Shown here piece after piece: positions 1 to 9,012 of a stretch of DNA of 37,308 bases. The position numbers and the translations under genes were made by a program. Location: the NCBI GenBank assembly GCA_029259815.1, contig JAJDEJ010000314.1, forward strand, positions 1-37,308, written 5' to 3'. Below the pieces are notes generated by a model. The model was not told where the DNA came from. It was given only the letters and a program-made list of their open reading frames with translations, and did no database searches. The stretch's first letter is position 1. Each line of letters opens with the position of its first letter. This stretch comes from Planctomycetaceae bacterium (GTDB lineage Bacteria > Planctomycetota > Planctomycetia > Planctomycetales > Planctomycetaceae).

Positions 1-537
1 CACTCGCGCGGTGCGTGGTAAGATGCCATCCTTGGCTCTCCCCCTTGCGGACTTCGGTCTCCCAACCAAAGCGTGAGGGATGAGCCAACTTTGTGAAGAC
101 CAATTCCGCCGCATCGGATGCGTTTTCTCAGAAAGTGCAGGTAACTGAAACAGCAGTTCAGCACCTTCTCGATTACCAACTCTCGCAAGTTTATAGCTCA
201 TCCCGAAGCGAGTGAGCGGATCGTCAGATTTTGCGAACAGGCTCATTAAATACCCAGACGAATCCGCCTCGGCGGCTTCGACGAGCATCTCAAGTGAAAC
301 ACTTTGCTTCTCCGATTCGAGAATTCGCTGAAGTATCGTTTTCGTTTTTTGATCTGCTTCCTTTTCTGTCAGCAGAGAGACTGCTGCAATTTCGGATTTC
401 GACAATTCCACCCGGTAGTCATCGAGGTATTCCTGAAGCTCAGGAAAGGTCAGTGCCTCATCGGATGGGATCGGGTCATCGGCAGATACGACGCCACCGA
501 ATAAGAGTGCGCTGCATGCCACGATTTGGCGGACCAT
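1..537 (-). CDS. Secreted protein of unknown function, C-terminus cut by window edge
   Basis: An open frame runs leftwards from 537 to the window edge without a stop (179 codons visible). The start at 537 is chosen because an AAGGAGGA ribosome binding site lies at 544-551, about 7 nt upstream; an in-frame ATG at 543 is too close to that site. The N-terminus MVRQIVACSALLFGGVVSA reads as a Sec signal peptide with cleavage near ADD. The mature part is acidic and helical, with phrases such as KTKTILQRILESEKQ and FAKSDDPLTRFGMSYKLARVG that suggest short helical repeats of HEAT type, but I do not recognise the family. It is probably a planctomycete periplasmic or surface protein. The last 30 or so visible residues are basic and look less natural, so a frameshift near the window edge is possible. 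Confidence 0.6.
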   Translation of the reverse strand, partial: MVRQIVACSALLFGGVVSADDPIPSDEALTFPELQEYLDDYRVELSKSEIAAVSLLTEKEADQKTKTILQRILESEKQSVSLEMLVEAAEADSSGYLMSLFAKSDDPLTRFGMSYKLARVGNREGAELLFQLPALSEKTHPMRRNWSSQSWLIPHALVGRPKSARGRAKDGILPRTARV

Positions 538-557
538 CTCCATTCCTCCTTGAATGA

Positions 558-1120
558 GCAAACGACAGATTCACGATTCAGCAGGTGTGAGAGTACTGCC
601 GTTTCATTTTATGCGTCAAGTTCTTTTATTTGGCATAACGCGCAGTGTCCACGAAGTGGAGCGAAATCGCGATGACTTCTTGCTTGATCTGCCCTCCGGG
701 GGCGGTACCAATGTCTAAGCTATAGTTGCAGATGTCGACAGCTCAGCCGTACTGAGCCGCTTGAGCGTAGAGAGAGTGGCCCTGCGCTGCTAGTGAGTCT
801 CCGGGGCCGAGGGTTGGTACCCCAGTGAGCCATAGGGACGGAAGGTGAGTCACACTGATGGCGCGAGATGGTCTGCTGTTAGCCTTGAACTCATTCACCA
901 TTCGTGACACCGGACAAGCACTCCTGAGTGTCCAATTGCCTTGAGCCAACCTGCTTTGGACCGATTGTCCGATGCAGATTGGACAAATCGGTTGGACGCT
1001 TCGGATTCATCGACCGGAGCAGTTTGATGCGAACCCAGAACGCACTCCGGCCCGACACACCGGCGTGCATGGCCGGACTGGGAGAATGGGGATTGTCCGA
1101 CCCTCTCGCAATGTCGTGCA
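558..1120. other. Gene-free stretch between exported protein and primase
   Basis: No convincing coding frame on either strand: the open frames are short, overlap each other and lack ribosome binding sites. The stretch may hold remnants of the left boundary of the mobile module that starts with the primase gene, but I see no clear attachment site or terminal repeat. Confidence 0.4.
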
Positions 1121-2317
1121 TCAGAGACTCTGCAACTGTGGCAGGATGTCTGTTTGCCACTGTGCTGCGGTGATGTCTTCAGGTTGCAGGCTGTTGAAAC
1201 GACCATCGTGCGAGGTGCGGCTCCAGGCGAGCATGGGTGAGAGTCCTTGTGAGGCGAGTTGCCAGAGCAGGTCTTTGGCACCCGTTTCGCCTTCCTCGTC
1301 GTTGTCCGGCATCAGGATGACTCGACCTTGCGACGCCTGCCGGGCGATGCGTTCGATCTTATCGACCTGCTTGTCGGTGGCTCGGTTGGAGCAGAGGCCA
1401 ACGGCGGCGATGCCGAGTTCGTCGAGGCGGATGACGTCGTTCTGGCCTTCGACGATGACCAGACCGAGTTTGCCGAGGGACTCCTTGAGTCGACGGTCTT
1501 CGAGACGGTTGGCCTGTTGCCCGTACAGTTCGAGGCCCTTGTGATAGCCTTTGACGTAACGATGTTTGTTTGGCTTGCCTTTCTCGGGTCGACCGTCTCT
1601 GGTCCACTTCTGCCACTTCTCATCGAAACGCACATCGCGGCCGGAGTAGCTGAGGATCTCGCTCTCTTCGTTCTGATGGGCGTAGATCACCGTGCCTCGC
1701 AGGAGACTGCGGCCATTTCTCGGCAGGTAGCCCATCTTCCATTTGTGGCAGAGTTCGGGAGTCAGCCACGGCCGTTCGCGGAAGTAGGCCGCCGCAGGCG
1801 GCGACATGTCAGCGACCTCGACCACACATTCTTCCCACAGACTGACCAAGCCCTGAGTCTTCTCTTTCAGCCGCAGCGGCTGATTCTGTGGTGACGGATC
1901 GTCTGAACTGGTTTTAGACGGTGATGCTGCTGGTGTGTCATTCGACTTCCGATTCATGGGAGCGGGGGAGTCGATGAGGCCGTTGATCTCTTTGAGTTTG
2001 GTCACAGCTGCCTTGAACTCGTCACCCCGGAGCCTGTCCGTCGAGGGGGGACGGCCCGTCTCCAGTCCGTGGATCAGTGTGAGCAGGTTGCCTCGGATCT
2101 GACAACAATGAGCAAAGATCAGTTTAGCAGGGGAGTCGAGGTTCACGGTGAGGTTGCCGTACTGGCTGTCTCGGCATTCGGCGTTGAAGGGGCACGGCAT
2201 GCGGTGTTCGCCGGATGACTTCTCGGGAGTGGCAAGACCATAGTGCTGGAGGACCAGATCGAGCGGTGTTTGTTCGACAAGTCGGTCAACGTCTTTGATG
2301 TAGGAAGCATTTCGCAT
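1121..2317 (-). CDS. CHC2 zinc-finger/Toprim DNA primase-like protein
   Basis: A 398-aa protein with an N-terminal zinc-binding region and a C-terminal Toprim domain. Candidate zinc ligands are C42, C48, H70, C71 and C72, in the setting MPCPFNAEC ... [10 protein letters not shown], which resembles the CHC2 finger of DnaG-type primases although the spacing is unusual. The Toprim core is visible as VIVEGQND (E290) and the acidic LMPDNDEEG (D338, D340). It probably synthesises RNA primers for replication of a mobile element; stand-alone primases of this size are common on plasmids and ICEs. A low-complexity linker (about 115-145) separates the domains. It is divergent from the replication-relaxation gene, and the two share a 51-bp intergenic region. 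There is no helicase fusion. No strong ribosome binding site precedes 2317, so the exact start is uncertain. Confidence 0.8.
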   Translation of the reverse strand: MRNASYIKDVDRLVEQTPLDLVLQHYGLATPEKSSGEHRMPCPFNAECRDSQYGNLTVNLDSPAKLIFAHCCQIRGNLLTLIHGLETGRPPSTDRLRGDEFKAAVTKLKEINGLIDSPAPMNRKSNDTPAASPSKTSSDDPSPQNQPLRLKEKTQGLVSLWEECVVEVADMSPPAAAYFRERPWLTPELCHKWKMGYLPRNGRSLLRGTVIYAHQNEESEILSYSGRDVRFDEKWQKWTRDGRPEKGKPNKHRYVKGYHKGLELYGQQANRLEDRRLKESLGKLGLVIVEGQNDVIRLDELGIAAVGLCSNRATDKQVDKIERIARQASQGRVILMPDNDEEGETGAKDLLWQLASQGLSPMLAWSRTSHDGRFNSLQPEDITAAQWQTDILPQLQSL

Positions 2318-2368
2318 GAGTCGGCAATCGGAAACGAGTGGGTGGCATGCTACGCTCCTCGCCGATCA
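2318..2368. promoter_or_regulatory. Divergent intergenic region, primase / replication-relaxation gene
   Basis: These 51 bp separate the two divergent start codons and must hold at least part of both promoters, if the chosen starts are right. I cannot point to convincing -35/-10 boxes. Confidence 0.3.
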
Positions 2369-3319
2369 ATGACAAAGAGATTGACGACGAAGATCGGCCC
2401 ACGGGACATCGAGCTGTTGACCGCTCTGGACCGTTGTCCGCTGACGACGTCGCAGCTTTGTCAGTTGAGCCAGTCGTTTCCCCAACCGTTCGCGGAGGAG
2501 GGAAACCTGCGCAGACGACTGCGGGCCTTGAAGCAGGCGGACCTCGTCCGCTCGTGGACGTATGCCACTGCAAACGATGGTCGCTCCCCCCATTACTACA
2601 AGCTCACCCGAACTGGCTATCGGCTGCTCTACGGAGAGGATGTCACGCTGCCTCGCAGACGGTACTTCGAGGCCATCTCGCCCGGACACCATCATCACAC
2701 CCGCTGTCTGGCGGATGTGCTGGTACAGACAATCGTCTGCGGGCACCGACTCGGAATTGAATTACGGCACTATGCTCGTGAGAACTCACTCAAGCTGGAA
2801 GCAGACGGCTTTACACTCTTTCCGGACGCGGCCTTTCAGCTGGTAACACCCGACGGCCGCACGTTCAACTTTGTCATCGAGCTGGACAACGGCACCGAAC
2901 GCATCCGCTCGCGGCAGGATGTGGAGTCGATCGAACGCAAACTGCGTGGCTACGATGCTCATCAATCACAGTTCGCGGCCCTCGACCCGGCCCGTTATCT
3001 GGTGCTGTTCGTGACGACCCGTTCGCAAGTCCGGTTGCAGCACATCCTCGATCTGGCCGGCATGCTGATGAGGAATCCCCAGCGGACAGTGTTCGTCGGT
3101 GCCAACATGGAGTCGTTTCTGTCGTCCGTCAACCCCTTCACCAAACCTGTCCTGCAGGATCATCGCGGCCTCCAGCGGACCCTCATTCCAGCCTCCCGAA
3201 AACCGCACTCGCCGCAAAAAGTCTCCCCACACTCTGACGTCTCCCCACGGCACAAAGCGGCTGTGCCGCACAACGGCAGCGTGTTACTGTGTAACTCCGA
3301 GCGGCAGGCCACTTCCTGA
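2369..3319 (+). CDS. Replication-relaxation family protein
   Basis: A 316-aa protein from the ATG at 2369 ([17 protein letters not shown]). An in-frame start at 2243 would run antisense into the primase gene, so it was not used. The N-terminal 100 residues look like a winged helix ([47 protein letters not shown]). A nuclease-like or DNA-relaxation fold follows ([53 protein letters not shown]). This arrangement matches the replication-relaxation family found on plasmids and ICEs, where a role in initiating plasmid replication is proposed. The C-terminal 50 residues are Pro/Ser/His-rich and probably disordered. It lies between a primase and a coupling-type ATPase, which supports a role in element replication or transfer. 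Confidence 0.7.
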   Translation: MTKRLTTKIGPRDIELLTALDRCPLTTSQLCQLSQSFPQPFAEEGNLRRRLRALKQADLVRSWTYATANDGRSPHYYKLTRTGYRLLYGEDVTLPRRRYFEAISPGHHHHTRCLADVLVQTIVCGHRLGIELRHYARENSLKLEADGFTLFPDAAFQLVTPDGRTFNFVIELDNGTERIRSRQDVESIERKLRGYDAHQSQFAALDPARYLVLFVTTRSQVRLQHILDLAGMLMRNPQRTVFVGANMESFLSSVNPFTKPVLQDHRGLQRTLIPASRKPHSPQKVSPHSDVSPRHKAAVPHNGSVLLCNSERQATS

Positions 3320-3488
3320 TGTTGCCGGGTCCGTGCAAGTGCGGACAGTCGTTTCCCCCGCTGAACAGCCGCCGCGATGGTGGTCAGAGGTAGCGTCTCT
3401 TCTCTCATCGTGACGGACCCGAGTCGAACACCCTCGGACGTTTCGGGACGCGGCGTGGCGAACCCACGGGAGCACGGCCACGCAAGGC

Positions 3489-3537
3489 CCCGCCCCCGAT
3501 GTGGCACGGACAGACTGAAGAAGTCGAAGGGGGCGGG
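3489..3537 (+). promoter_or_regulatory. GC-rich hairpin upstream of the coupling ATPase gene
   Basis: CCCGCCCCC at 3489-3497 and its exact complement GGGGGCGGG at 3529-3537 form a 9-bp perfect stem around a 31-nt loop. It ends 21 nt before the ATG at 3559. It could attenuate translation of the ATPase gene or be a protein-binding site; no T-run follows, so it is not a standard terminator. Confidence 0.45.
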
Positions 3538-3558
3538 TGACACTTCTCTTGTTGTTCA

Positions 3559-5817
3559 ATGCTGATTCAGTTGCGACCACTTCCCGGCAACACACGCGGC
3601 CCGATGCAGACCGAGTCGCTGCTGCGCGTGTGGCGGCAGGTGTTGGAACCACGGAACACACGGAAGGGACGGAAAGACGGGATTCACTTGCTGATCGGTT
3701 CGTTCGACGGGGAGGGTGGGTTGGCGATCGAGTGTGCGGATGAGTTGAGGCATGTGATCGTGCCGGAATTGCAGGATGCGTATCCGGGCATGGAGGTGAG
3801 ATATCGTCCCGAAGAGTTGAGAGGAAATGACAGTGTCACTCGGTCGCTCGCGTTGACGCTCAGTCCGGATGTGTATGCACTACGGACATACGACACGTTT
3901 CTGGATGAACCAGAGCGAGAGTTGGCCGATCCCATCGCCGGACTGCTCTCGGCGGTGCGGACCGGTCGATCGGGACGGATGGCTTGTACAATTCGTCTGT
4001 CGCTGACTTCGGTTGCTCCACGCCGAGTGCGACAGCAGCGTCGAGTGATCGAGCGACTGGAGCGAGGTTTTCGCTCGGACAAATGGCGGAGACGATATGT
4101 CTCATGGGCATGCGACCATCGACGATATCGGCGAGTCATGGGTCACCTGGTCGGTCGCTGGTGTCGTTCCGTCAAGATCACGCCGGTGAAATCGTCCCAT
4201 AAGGAGGTGGAGGGGTTGTTTGCGTGTCGGCTGGTGGTCGAGTGCCAGGCACCGGTGGAAGCGACTCAGATCGCCGATATACGTGTACGGGAGATGGCAG
4301 CGGCGTTCGGTCGGTTCGCCACTGAGGACTGTCGGTTTCAAACCGCGAATGTTGCGAATGCAGCGAATCGAAGACGGATCAGGCCGTTTCTCCTCACATC
4401 GCAAGAGATCGCCACGCTGTGGCATCCACCGGTCGTGAGTGCTGAGAGTGTGTCGCGCATCAGTCAGTCGACTTTCCGTGAGATTGAACCGCCCCTCCGT
4501 CTCTCCTCAAAGAAAGGGAGTGGGGGAGTCACGCTGCTCGGTCGGGTGAAGTTTCGAAATCAGCGGGAGCAGTTCGGCATCGCGGCGGATGACCTGCGTC
4601 GTCACTTGATTGCGGTCGGCAAGACCGGCTGCGGGAAATCGACCTTCCTGCAAAACGTGGTCATTCAACAGATGCAGCAGGGACGTGGTGTTGTGCTGAT
4701 CGATCCGCACGGCCAGTTGGTCGATGACGTGCTGGATCATGTCCCCAAGCGTCGGACGAATGATGTGATCCTGTTCGACGCGAGTGATCGCCAGAATCCC
4801 GTGCGTTTCAATCCCTTGCAGGGACCGCCCGGGAGTGACCCGACACTCGTCGCCGACAGTGTGCTGACCGCCTTCAAGAAGGTGTTCGGTTTCGATGAGG
4901 CGACCGCTCCCCGGCTGCTGCACATCTTCCGCCACTGTCTGCTGACGCTCGTCGGTCGTCCTGATGCAACGCTGCTGTCGGTTCAGCGGTTGTTGGTCGA
5001 CGCGGGGTATCGCAAATCGATGATCGCTCAGGTCAACAATAACGCGGAGCGTGAATTCTGGTTGAGCGAGTTCAACCGCTGGAATGACCGAGACCGCACG
5101 CAGTACATCGCCAGTCTGCAGAACAAGCTGGGGGCCTTCACGTCGAACGCACGGCTGCAGGCCATTTTGTGTTCCACCGAGAAGGGGATTGATCTGCGAG
5201 GAGTCCTGGATCGGTCACAGATCCTGCTCTGTCACCTGTCCAAAGGCACGATGGGACACGACGCCTCCACGTTACTCGGTTCGCTTCTGCTTTCCAGTCT
5301 GCAACTTGCCGCGATGAGCCGAGCCGATGTCCCCGAAGTCGATCGTCCCGATGCGACGATCGTCATCGACGAGTTCCACTCGTTTCTCTCCGAAGGCAAC
5401 ACAACTATGGCCGACGCACTCGCTGAGTCCCGCAAATATCGCACGAGCTACGTGCTCGCGACACAAATGCTGGAACAGCTCGACACTCACACGCTGGCCG
5501 GTGTGCTGGGCAACTGTGGCTCAACCCTCTGCATGACAGTCGGTCCCCGTGACGCGGAGACGCTGTGTGAATTGCTCGGACACGACCTCACACCTCAAGA
5601 CCTGATGCAGATCCCCAAGTATCACGGCTACCTCCGCCTGCTCGTCAAAGGTGCTGCCCACACGTTCTCAATGACGACTCTGCCTCCGCCACGCATCATC
5701 GGGCGGCGGGCGGACATCATTCGGCGTGTCTCACGACAACATTTTGCTCAGACGAAACAGGTCGGCCAGACAGCGTCCAAGTCAGCACAGACGGTTTCAA
5801 TGGTGAATCACGGCTGA
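3559..5817 (+). CDS. VirD4/TraG-like (HerA-FtsK superfamily) coupling ATPase
   Basis: A 752-aa protein. The first ~330 residues have no recognised domain and no clear membrane segment, unlike typical VirD4/TraD. The ATPase domain follows, with Walker A GKTGCGKST at 354-362, a VLIDPHGQLVDDVL element after it, Walker B IVIDEFHSF (D604, E605) and the downstream VLATQMLEQL motif typical of TraG/VirD4 proteins. Such enzymes are hexameric DNA pumps that link a relaxosome to a type IV secretion channel or translocate DNA otherwise. Lack of N-terminal membrane helices suggests a cytoplasmic or peripherally attached form. No relaxase or mating-pair genes are visible nearby, so the element may depend on a helper. 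No clear ribosome binding site; an alternative ATG lies at 3604. Confidence 0.75.
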   Translation: MLIQLRPLPGNTRGPMQTESLLRVWRQVLEPRNTRKGRKDGIHLLIGSFDGEGGLAIECADELRHVIVPELQDAYPGMEVRYRPEELRGNDSVTRSLALTLSPDVYALRTYDTFLDEPERELADPIAGLLSAVRTGRSGRMACTIRLSLTSVAPRRVRQQRRVIERLERGFRSDKWRRRYVSWACDHRRYRRVMGHLVGRWCRSVKITPVKSSHKEVEGLFACRLVVECQAPVEATQIADIRVREMAAAFGRFATEDCRFQTANVANAANRRRIRPFLLTSQEIATLWHPPVVSAESVSRISQSTFREIEPPLRLSSKKGSGGVTLLGRVKFRNQREQFGIAADDLRRHLIAVGKTGCGKSTFLQNVVIQQMQQGRGVVLIDPHGQLVDDVLDHVPKRRTNDVILFDASDRQNPVRFNPLQGPPGSDPTLVADSVLTAFKKVFGFDEATAPRLLHIFRHCLLTLVGRPDATLLSVQRLLVDAGYRKSMIAQVNNNAEREFWLSEFNRWNDRDRTQYIASLQNKLGAFTSNARLQAILCSTEKGIDLRGVLDRSQILLCHLSKGTMGHDASTLLGSLLLSSLQLAAMSRADVPEVDRPDATIVIDEFHSFLSEGNTTMADALAESRKYRTSYVLATQMLEQLDTHTLAGVLGNCGSTLCMTVGPRDAETLCELLGHDLTPQDLMQIPKYHGYLRLLVKGAAHTFSMTTLPPPRIIGRRADIIRRVSRQHFAQTKQVGQTASKSAQTVSMVNHG

Positions 5818-5874
5818 CCCGTTTGGTCAGCGAAGTTCGTGACAACAGCAGCTCTCTGTGGCAAACTGGACTTG

Positions 5875-6120
5875 ATGGCCTTGATTGCAGACACCCATCG
5901 GCTGATCGCTTCCCTGACCGAACGTGGCTTCTCGGAGCAGCAGGCGGAAGCCATCACGGAAGCCATCCAAGAGATCGACCTGGGCGAAGTCGCCACCAAG
6001 CGAGACATGGCCGACATCCTGCATCAACTGGAGAAGCTCGAACTGCGACTGACCCTCAAGCTGGGCAGTCTGATGGCCGCCGGCATCGGCGTGTTGGCCC
6101 TGCTGAAGTATTTCGGTTGA
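5875..6120 (+). CDS. Small coiled-coil protein with C-terminal membrane anchor (CCDC90/DUF1640-like)
   Basis: An 81-aa protein from the ATG at 5875 (MALIADTHRLIASLTERG); an in-frame GTG at 5839 would add 12 residues. The pattern is an N-terminal helix with FSEQQAEAITEAI, then EVATKRDMADILHQLEKLELRLTLK as a coiled coil, then a hydrophobic C-terminal helix GSLMAAGIGVLALLKYF. This is the layout of bacterial CCDC90/DUF1640-type proteins, which sit in the membrane as coiled-coil oligomers; their bacterial role is unknown. It lies between the coupling ATPase and an unknown gene of the same module, and it could be a membrane tether or entry-exclusion-type factor, which is speculative. Confidence 0.65.
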   Translation: MALIADTHRLIASLTERGFSEQQAEAITEAIQEIDLGEVATKRDMADILHQLEKLELRLTLKLGSLMAAGIGVLALLKYFG

Positions 6121-6151
6121 CCACCAATCTGCGTGACAGCCTGCGACAACC

Positions 6152-7501
6152 GTGGCAGTCTGTCGGTGTATGGAATCACGTCTGCATTCTGCACCGGCCG
6201 AAACGGAGACGTTGGTCGATCGACTCGACCGACTGAATGATGAGTTGCAGGCGATCCGCGAGATCATCGACAGCATCCGTGTCGATTTTCAAGGGGGCCT
6301 GCAAAACGGTCGCGTATCGCTTGTCTTGTCCGAGCCCGAATCATTGGACGAGTGCCGGGAGGCGGCGGTCGGAGCGGATACTGTGACACTGGCCATTCGT
6401 CTGAACGCGGAGCTCGGACTGCTAGGGGATAAGATCGAGGCCATGATCGAAGAGCAACGCACGACTCCCGTCGTGGAGCCTGAGACTGCCTTGCAGGTGA
6501 CAGAGCCGGAGACTCCTGCCGATGCGACGAGAGAGACTCTGCCACCCATCACGCTGTTCGAGATCGGAGACGCCGTCGAGTTTGAACTTGATGGGGAGGT
6601 TTGGTTCGGGGAGATCGCCGAACTGGACGATGCGGAGAACGCGGCCCTCGTGCAGTTGGTTCCGTCGTTTGAAGAGGTCGACATTCCTCAGGATCTGCTC
6701 ACGCGAGTCGAGCCGGACGAACTCAGCCGACGCGCGGAGCTTTGGGAACAGATCATGGATGCCGATCACGAAGCGTCACCTGGTCTCGTATGTCCATCCG
6801 TGGGTGATCGCGTCCGCCTTAACCTGCACGGCCACGAGTTGGAGGGAGAGGTCAACACCGTCCAGCGGGGGTTGCGAACCGTCGAGGTCGTGCTGACACC
6901 GTCGATGGAGACGTTGACGGTCGAGTGGTCCGATCTGTTGCCGGCCGGTTCTCAGACCGGCCCATCCTCCTCGGCTCTCCAAGACACGATCGAGCCGTTG
7001 TCCGCTCGCATGGCCGAGCATGAACGCTGGTGCCACGAGGTGCGTGACCCGGCCCGACTGCACTCCGAAGGACAGCGAGTCATCAGACCGGCCAACGCCA
7101 AAGCGGTCGTCGAGTACGAGATCGCCCCGCTCCCGAACGGCGACTGGGCCGTCACCTGGCGACACAGTTTCCGGTGCGGCAACTCCCGCGGTGCAGGTCA
7201 TCCCTGGACGACCCGTCCCACCCGCGACGACTGCATCAAACTGGTGCTCAACACGTCCCGGAAGATGTTTTCCGCGAACAGCCTCGACAAAGTGCAGGTT
7301 CCCGTCGCCCGCGAGATGCTGCACCTGCTCGGCGAAGGCCTGTTCGGTTTCCACGAACCGGAGCCGATCGTCGAGTTCGACCCGAATGACTCCGCCGCCG
7401 ATCTCGATCCCTCCGATCTCGGCCCCACCGGTCTCGATCCCTCCGGTCTGGCCGCCTTCGCCGAAGCCGAAGTGATCCGCATCCTGGAGGAGTCAGCCTG
7501 A
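6152..7501 (+). CDS. Unknown 449-aa protein of the mobile module
   Basis: I do not recognise this protein. The start is either the GTG at 6152 or the ATG at 6170; neither has a good ribosome binding site. The N-terminal ~100 residues are helical with a coiled-coil-like stretch (LVDRLDRLNDELQAIREII). The middle has two small beta segments (EIGDAVEFELDGEVWFGEI near 135 and SVGDRVRLNLHGHELEGEV near 215) that look like repeated SH3-like or Tudor-like barrels. The C-terminal part (about 290-400) has a WAVTWRHSFRCGN / HPWTTRPTRDDCIKLVL segment that looks like a compact domain. The tail carries D-rich short repeats (DLDPSDLGPTGLDPSGLA). It follows the small membrane protein by 31 nt and is likely co-transcribed with it. 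Confidence 0.6.
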   Translation: MAVCRCMESRLHSAPAETETLVDRLDRLNDELQAIREIIDSIRVDFQGGLQNGRVSLVLSEPESLDECREAAVGADTVTLAIRLNAELGLLGDKIEAMIEEQRTTPVVEPETALQVTEPETPADATRETLPPITLFEIGDAVEFELDGEVWFGEIAELDDAENAALVQLVPSFEEVDIPQDLLTRVEPDELSRRAELWEQIMDADHEASPGLVCPSVGDRVRLNLHGHELEGEVNTVQRGLRTVEVVLTPSMETLTVEWSDLLPAGSQTGPSSSALQDTIEPLSARMAEHERWCHEVRDPARLHSEGQRVIRPANAKAVVEYEIAPLPNGDWAVTWRHSFRCGNSRGAGHPWTTRPTRDDCIKLVLNTSRKMFSANSLDKVQVPVAREMLHLLGEGLFGFHEPEPIVEFDPNDSAADLDPSDLGPTGLDPSGLAAFAEAEVIRILEESA

Positions 7502-7591
7502 TGCCTTCCTCCGTTTGAGGAGTCCTTTCTCCTCGGCTGCTCCGCAGCCCTTCACTCTGAGCAACGGCACTCGTGTCCTTTCCCCCACTGC

Positions 7592-7723
7592 ATGACCAAG
7601 GAGTCCTTCCAGTATCCCGAAACGAAACAACTCTTCCGTCACATCGAAGAGGTGTCACAACGTTCGAGCGTCAGCCGGGCCGTTGCCTTCGAGGATTTCC
7701 TGATTATGTGCTGCTCTCCATAA
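7592..7723 (+). pseudogene. Truncated gene start, possibly an ICE-associated methyltransferase-type protein
   Basis: A short frame begins ATG ACC AAG (MTKESFQYPETKQLF ... VSRAVAFEDFLIM) and stops after 43 codons. The phrase pattern 'YPETK.LFRHIEEVS.RS..SRA.AFEDFL' looks like the N-terminus of a longer protein family that I associate with planctomycete mobile elements; I recall a SAM-dependent methyltransferase-like body following it, but I am not certain. After FLIMCCSP the frame closes and no continuation is visible in the other frames. Probably a decayed gene start. It could also be a genuine tiny protein. Confidence 0.4.
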
Positions 7724-7831
7724 GCAGGATAATGAGCAGGTTCCGGTTATGCGGAGTTGCCGAAGCGGAGACTGTGGATTGTTGTGTCGGGACTCGTCGC
7801 GGTCTCCATTTGTCGAGCGTTATGACGCACG

Positions 7832-8125
7832 TCAATAGTCCGTCGGCAGGATTGCGGAAATCGCTCCGCCTGGCCCGTCTTCGATGAACCACAAGTCCGG
7901 ACTGGAATCGGCAGGAGACTTGAACACCTGGAGATAGTCGAGTCCGTTGTGCTCATCAGCCTTCTGGCGCAGAACTGCGTGGCACGCAAGGATGATTTCG
8001 AGCGTGTGAGCTTCGATGGCGGCTGGTGTGGCCACAAGTGGCTTTTCGTGGCCCGGCTGGAACATGTTGTTCGAGTCGGCATGATCGAGTGGGATTTCCT
8101 GAGGCTTCAGAGTTGGAACGGGCAT
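7832..8125 (-). CDS. Small hypothetical protein
   Basis: A 97-aa protein, MPVPTLKPQEIPLDHADSNN ... ILPTDY. The composition is natural: a central helix (AAIEAHTLEIILACHAVLRQKADEH) followed by beta strands (YLQVFKSP, DLWFIEDGPGGAISAIL). It has no signal peptide or membrane helix. I do not recognise the family. It lies opposite the mobile-module genes, just beyond the decayed gene start, so it may be module cargo. No strong ribosome binding site is visible. Confidence 0.5.
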   Translation of the reverse strand: MPVPTLKPQEIPLDHADSNNMFQPGHEKPLVATPAAIEAHTLEIILACHAVLRQKADEHNGLDYLQVFKSPADSSPDLWFIEDGPGGAISAILPTDY

Positions 8126-8307
8126 CGCGGTCTGGGAATGTTGATCACATGATCCTCTGCTGAGCCCATTCGCGCAAGCAATTCAGAGCGAATCCAACCA
8201 GGTCAGCAGTTCAGGCTTGTCACGCCAAGCCGGTGGCAGCGATTGATCCGCACTTGGCTGGCATGACTGCAGCCCGCTCAGACACGGTTGGGCAGCCGTC
8301 GAGCAGT

Positions 8308-8763
8308 CTACTTCAGAAGCGCGGCGATCCTGGCGTCCAGCCGTTCAAGAACCCGACGCAGGAGCCACTCAAGAGAGGGAGACTCTTGGAGACGCCGCTC
8401 AACGCGGGCCGCCAGCCGACCCCTCATTTTCAACAAGAGGACCTTGGCTCCGGGCAACATCGTCTCTGATGACGACGAGCCGTTGGCCGAAATCGAGGCC
8501 CGAGCACGAGCAGCAGCAGACACCGCACGCGAAATGCCGCGTCGGCCACCACCACCTCCTCCGGAATCCGACCTGCTAGAACTGCTGGAACTGCTAGACG
8601 CCTGGTTCCCGATATTGTAGTCCCCCGCGCCATAGGGTCCGCTGCCATACGGTTCGGCATGTCCGTGAGGCACAACGACCATATTCGCCGACAGGAAGAC
8701 TCCGATCGTCAGGAGAGACAGGCACGCTCTGTTCCGGATGCTAGGTGCGTGCCGTTCCACCAT
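8308..8763 (-). CDS. Small exported Ser/Gly-rich protein
   Basis: A 151-aa protein from the ATG at 8763; a longer start at 8832 would put extra residues before the signal peptide. The N-terminus has a basic n-region (VERHAPSIRNR) and a hydrophobic h-region (ACLSLLTIGVFLSANMVVV) ending near GHAEP, so it is exported. After that come YGSGPYGAGDYN, a run of serines, and a run of glycines, then a basic helical C-terminus (VLLLKMRGRLAARVERRLQE ... LRRVLERLDARIAALLK). A flexible linker joining a processed N-terminus to a charged amphipathic helix suggests a surface or cell-wall-associated peptide. I do not recognise the family. It lies next to tail-fibre-like genes, which could be coincidence. Confidence 0.5.
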   Translation of the reverse strand: MVERHAPSIRNRACLSLLTIGVFLSANMVVVPHGHAEPYGSGPYGAGDYNIGNQASSSSSSSSRSDSGGGGGGRRGISRAVSAAARARASISANGSSSSETMLPGAKVLLLKMRGRLAARVERRLQESPSLEWLLRRVLERLDARIAALLK

Positions 8764-9012
8764 AGGTGCCGTTTCCGTAAGAAGCTGAATGCTGAGTGGC
8801 GAACCTGCTTGTCGAGCGCCCGAAGGAAACACGACTCAGGAGCAGAGTGCCAAACAGAGTTCCGACCCACGCCAGGAATTCCTTCCTGGTAAATTGCTGA
8901 TGCAGGATCATGGACAGCATCCTATCTCGATCAGGACGAGACTCACAAGAATTTCAACTTGCGCTTGAGCGATATTCACTTATACTTGCAGCGTAACTTT
9001 CGTGATTCTTTT

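Noticed and set aside
558..1120. tRNA or attachment site at the left boundary of the mobile module
   Set aside because: No cloverleaf or direct repeat partner could be found by eye.
1312..1894. Several long open frames antisense to the primase gene
   Set aside because: Shadow frames of a high-GC gene, with unnatural composition.
2243..2368. Longer start for the replication-relaxation gene at 2243
   Set aside because: It would overlap the primase gene antisense; the ATG at 2369 gives the expected domain start.
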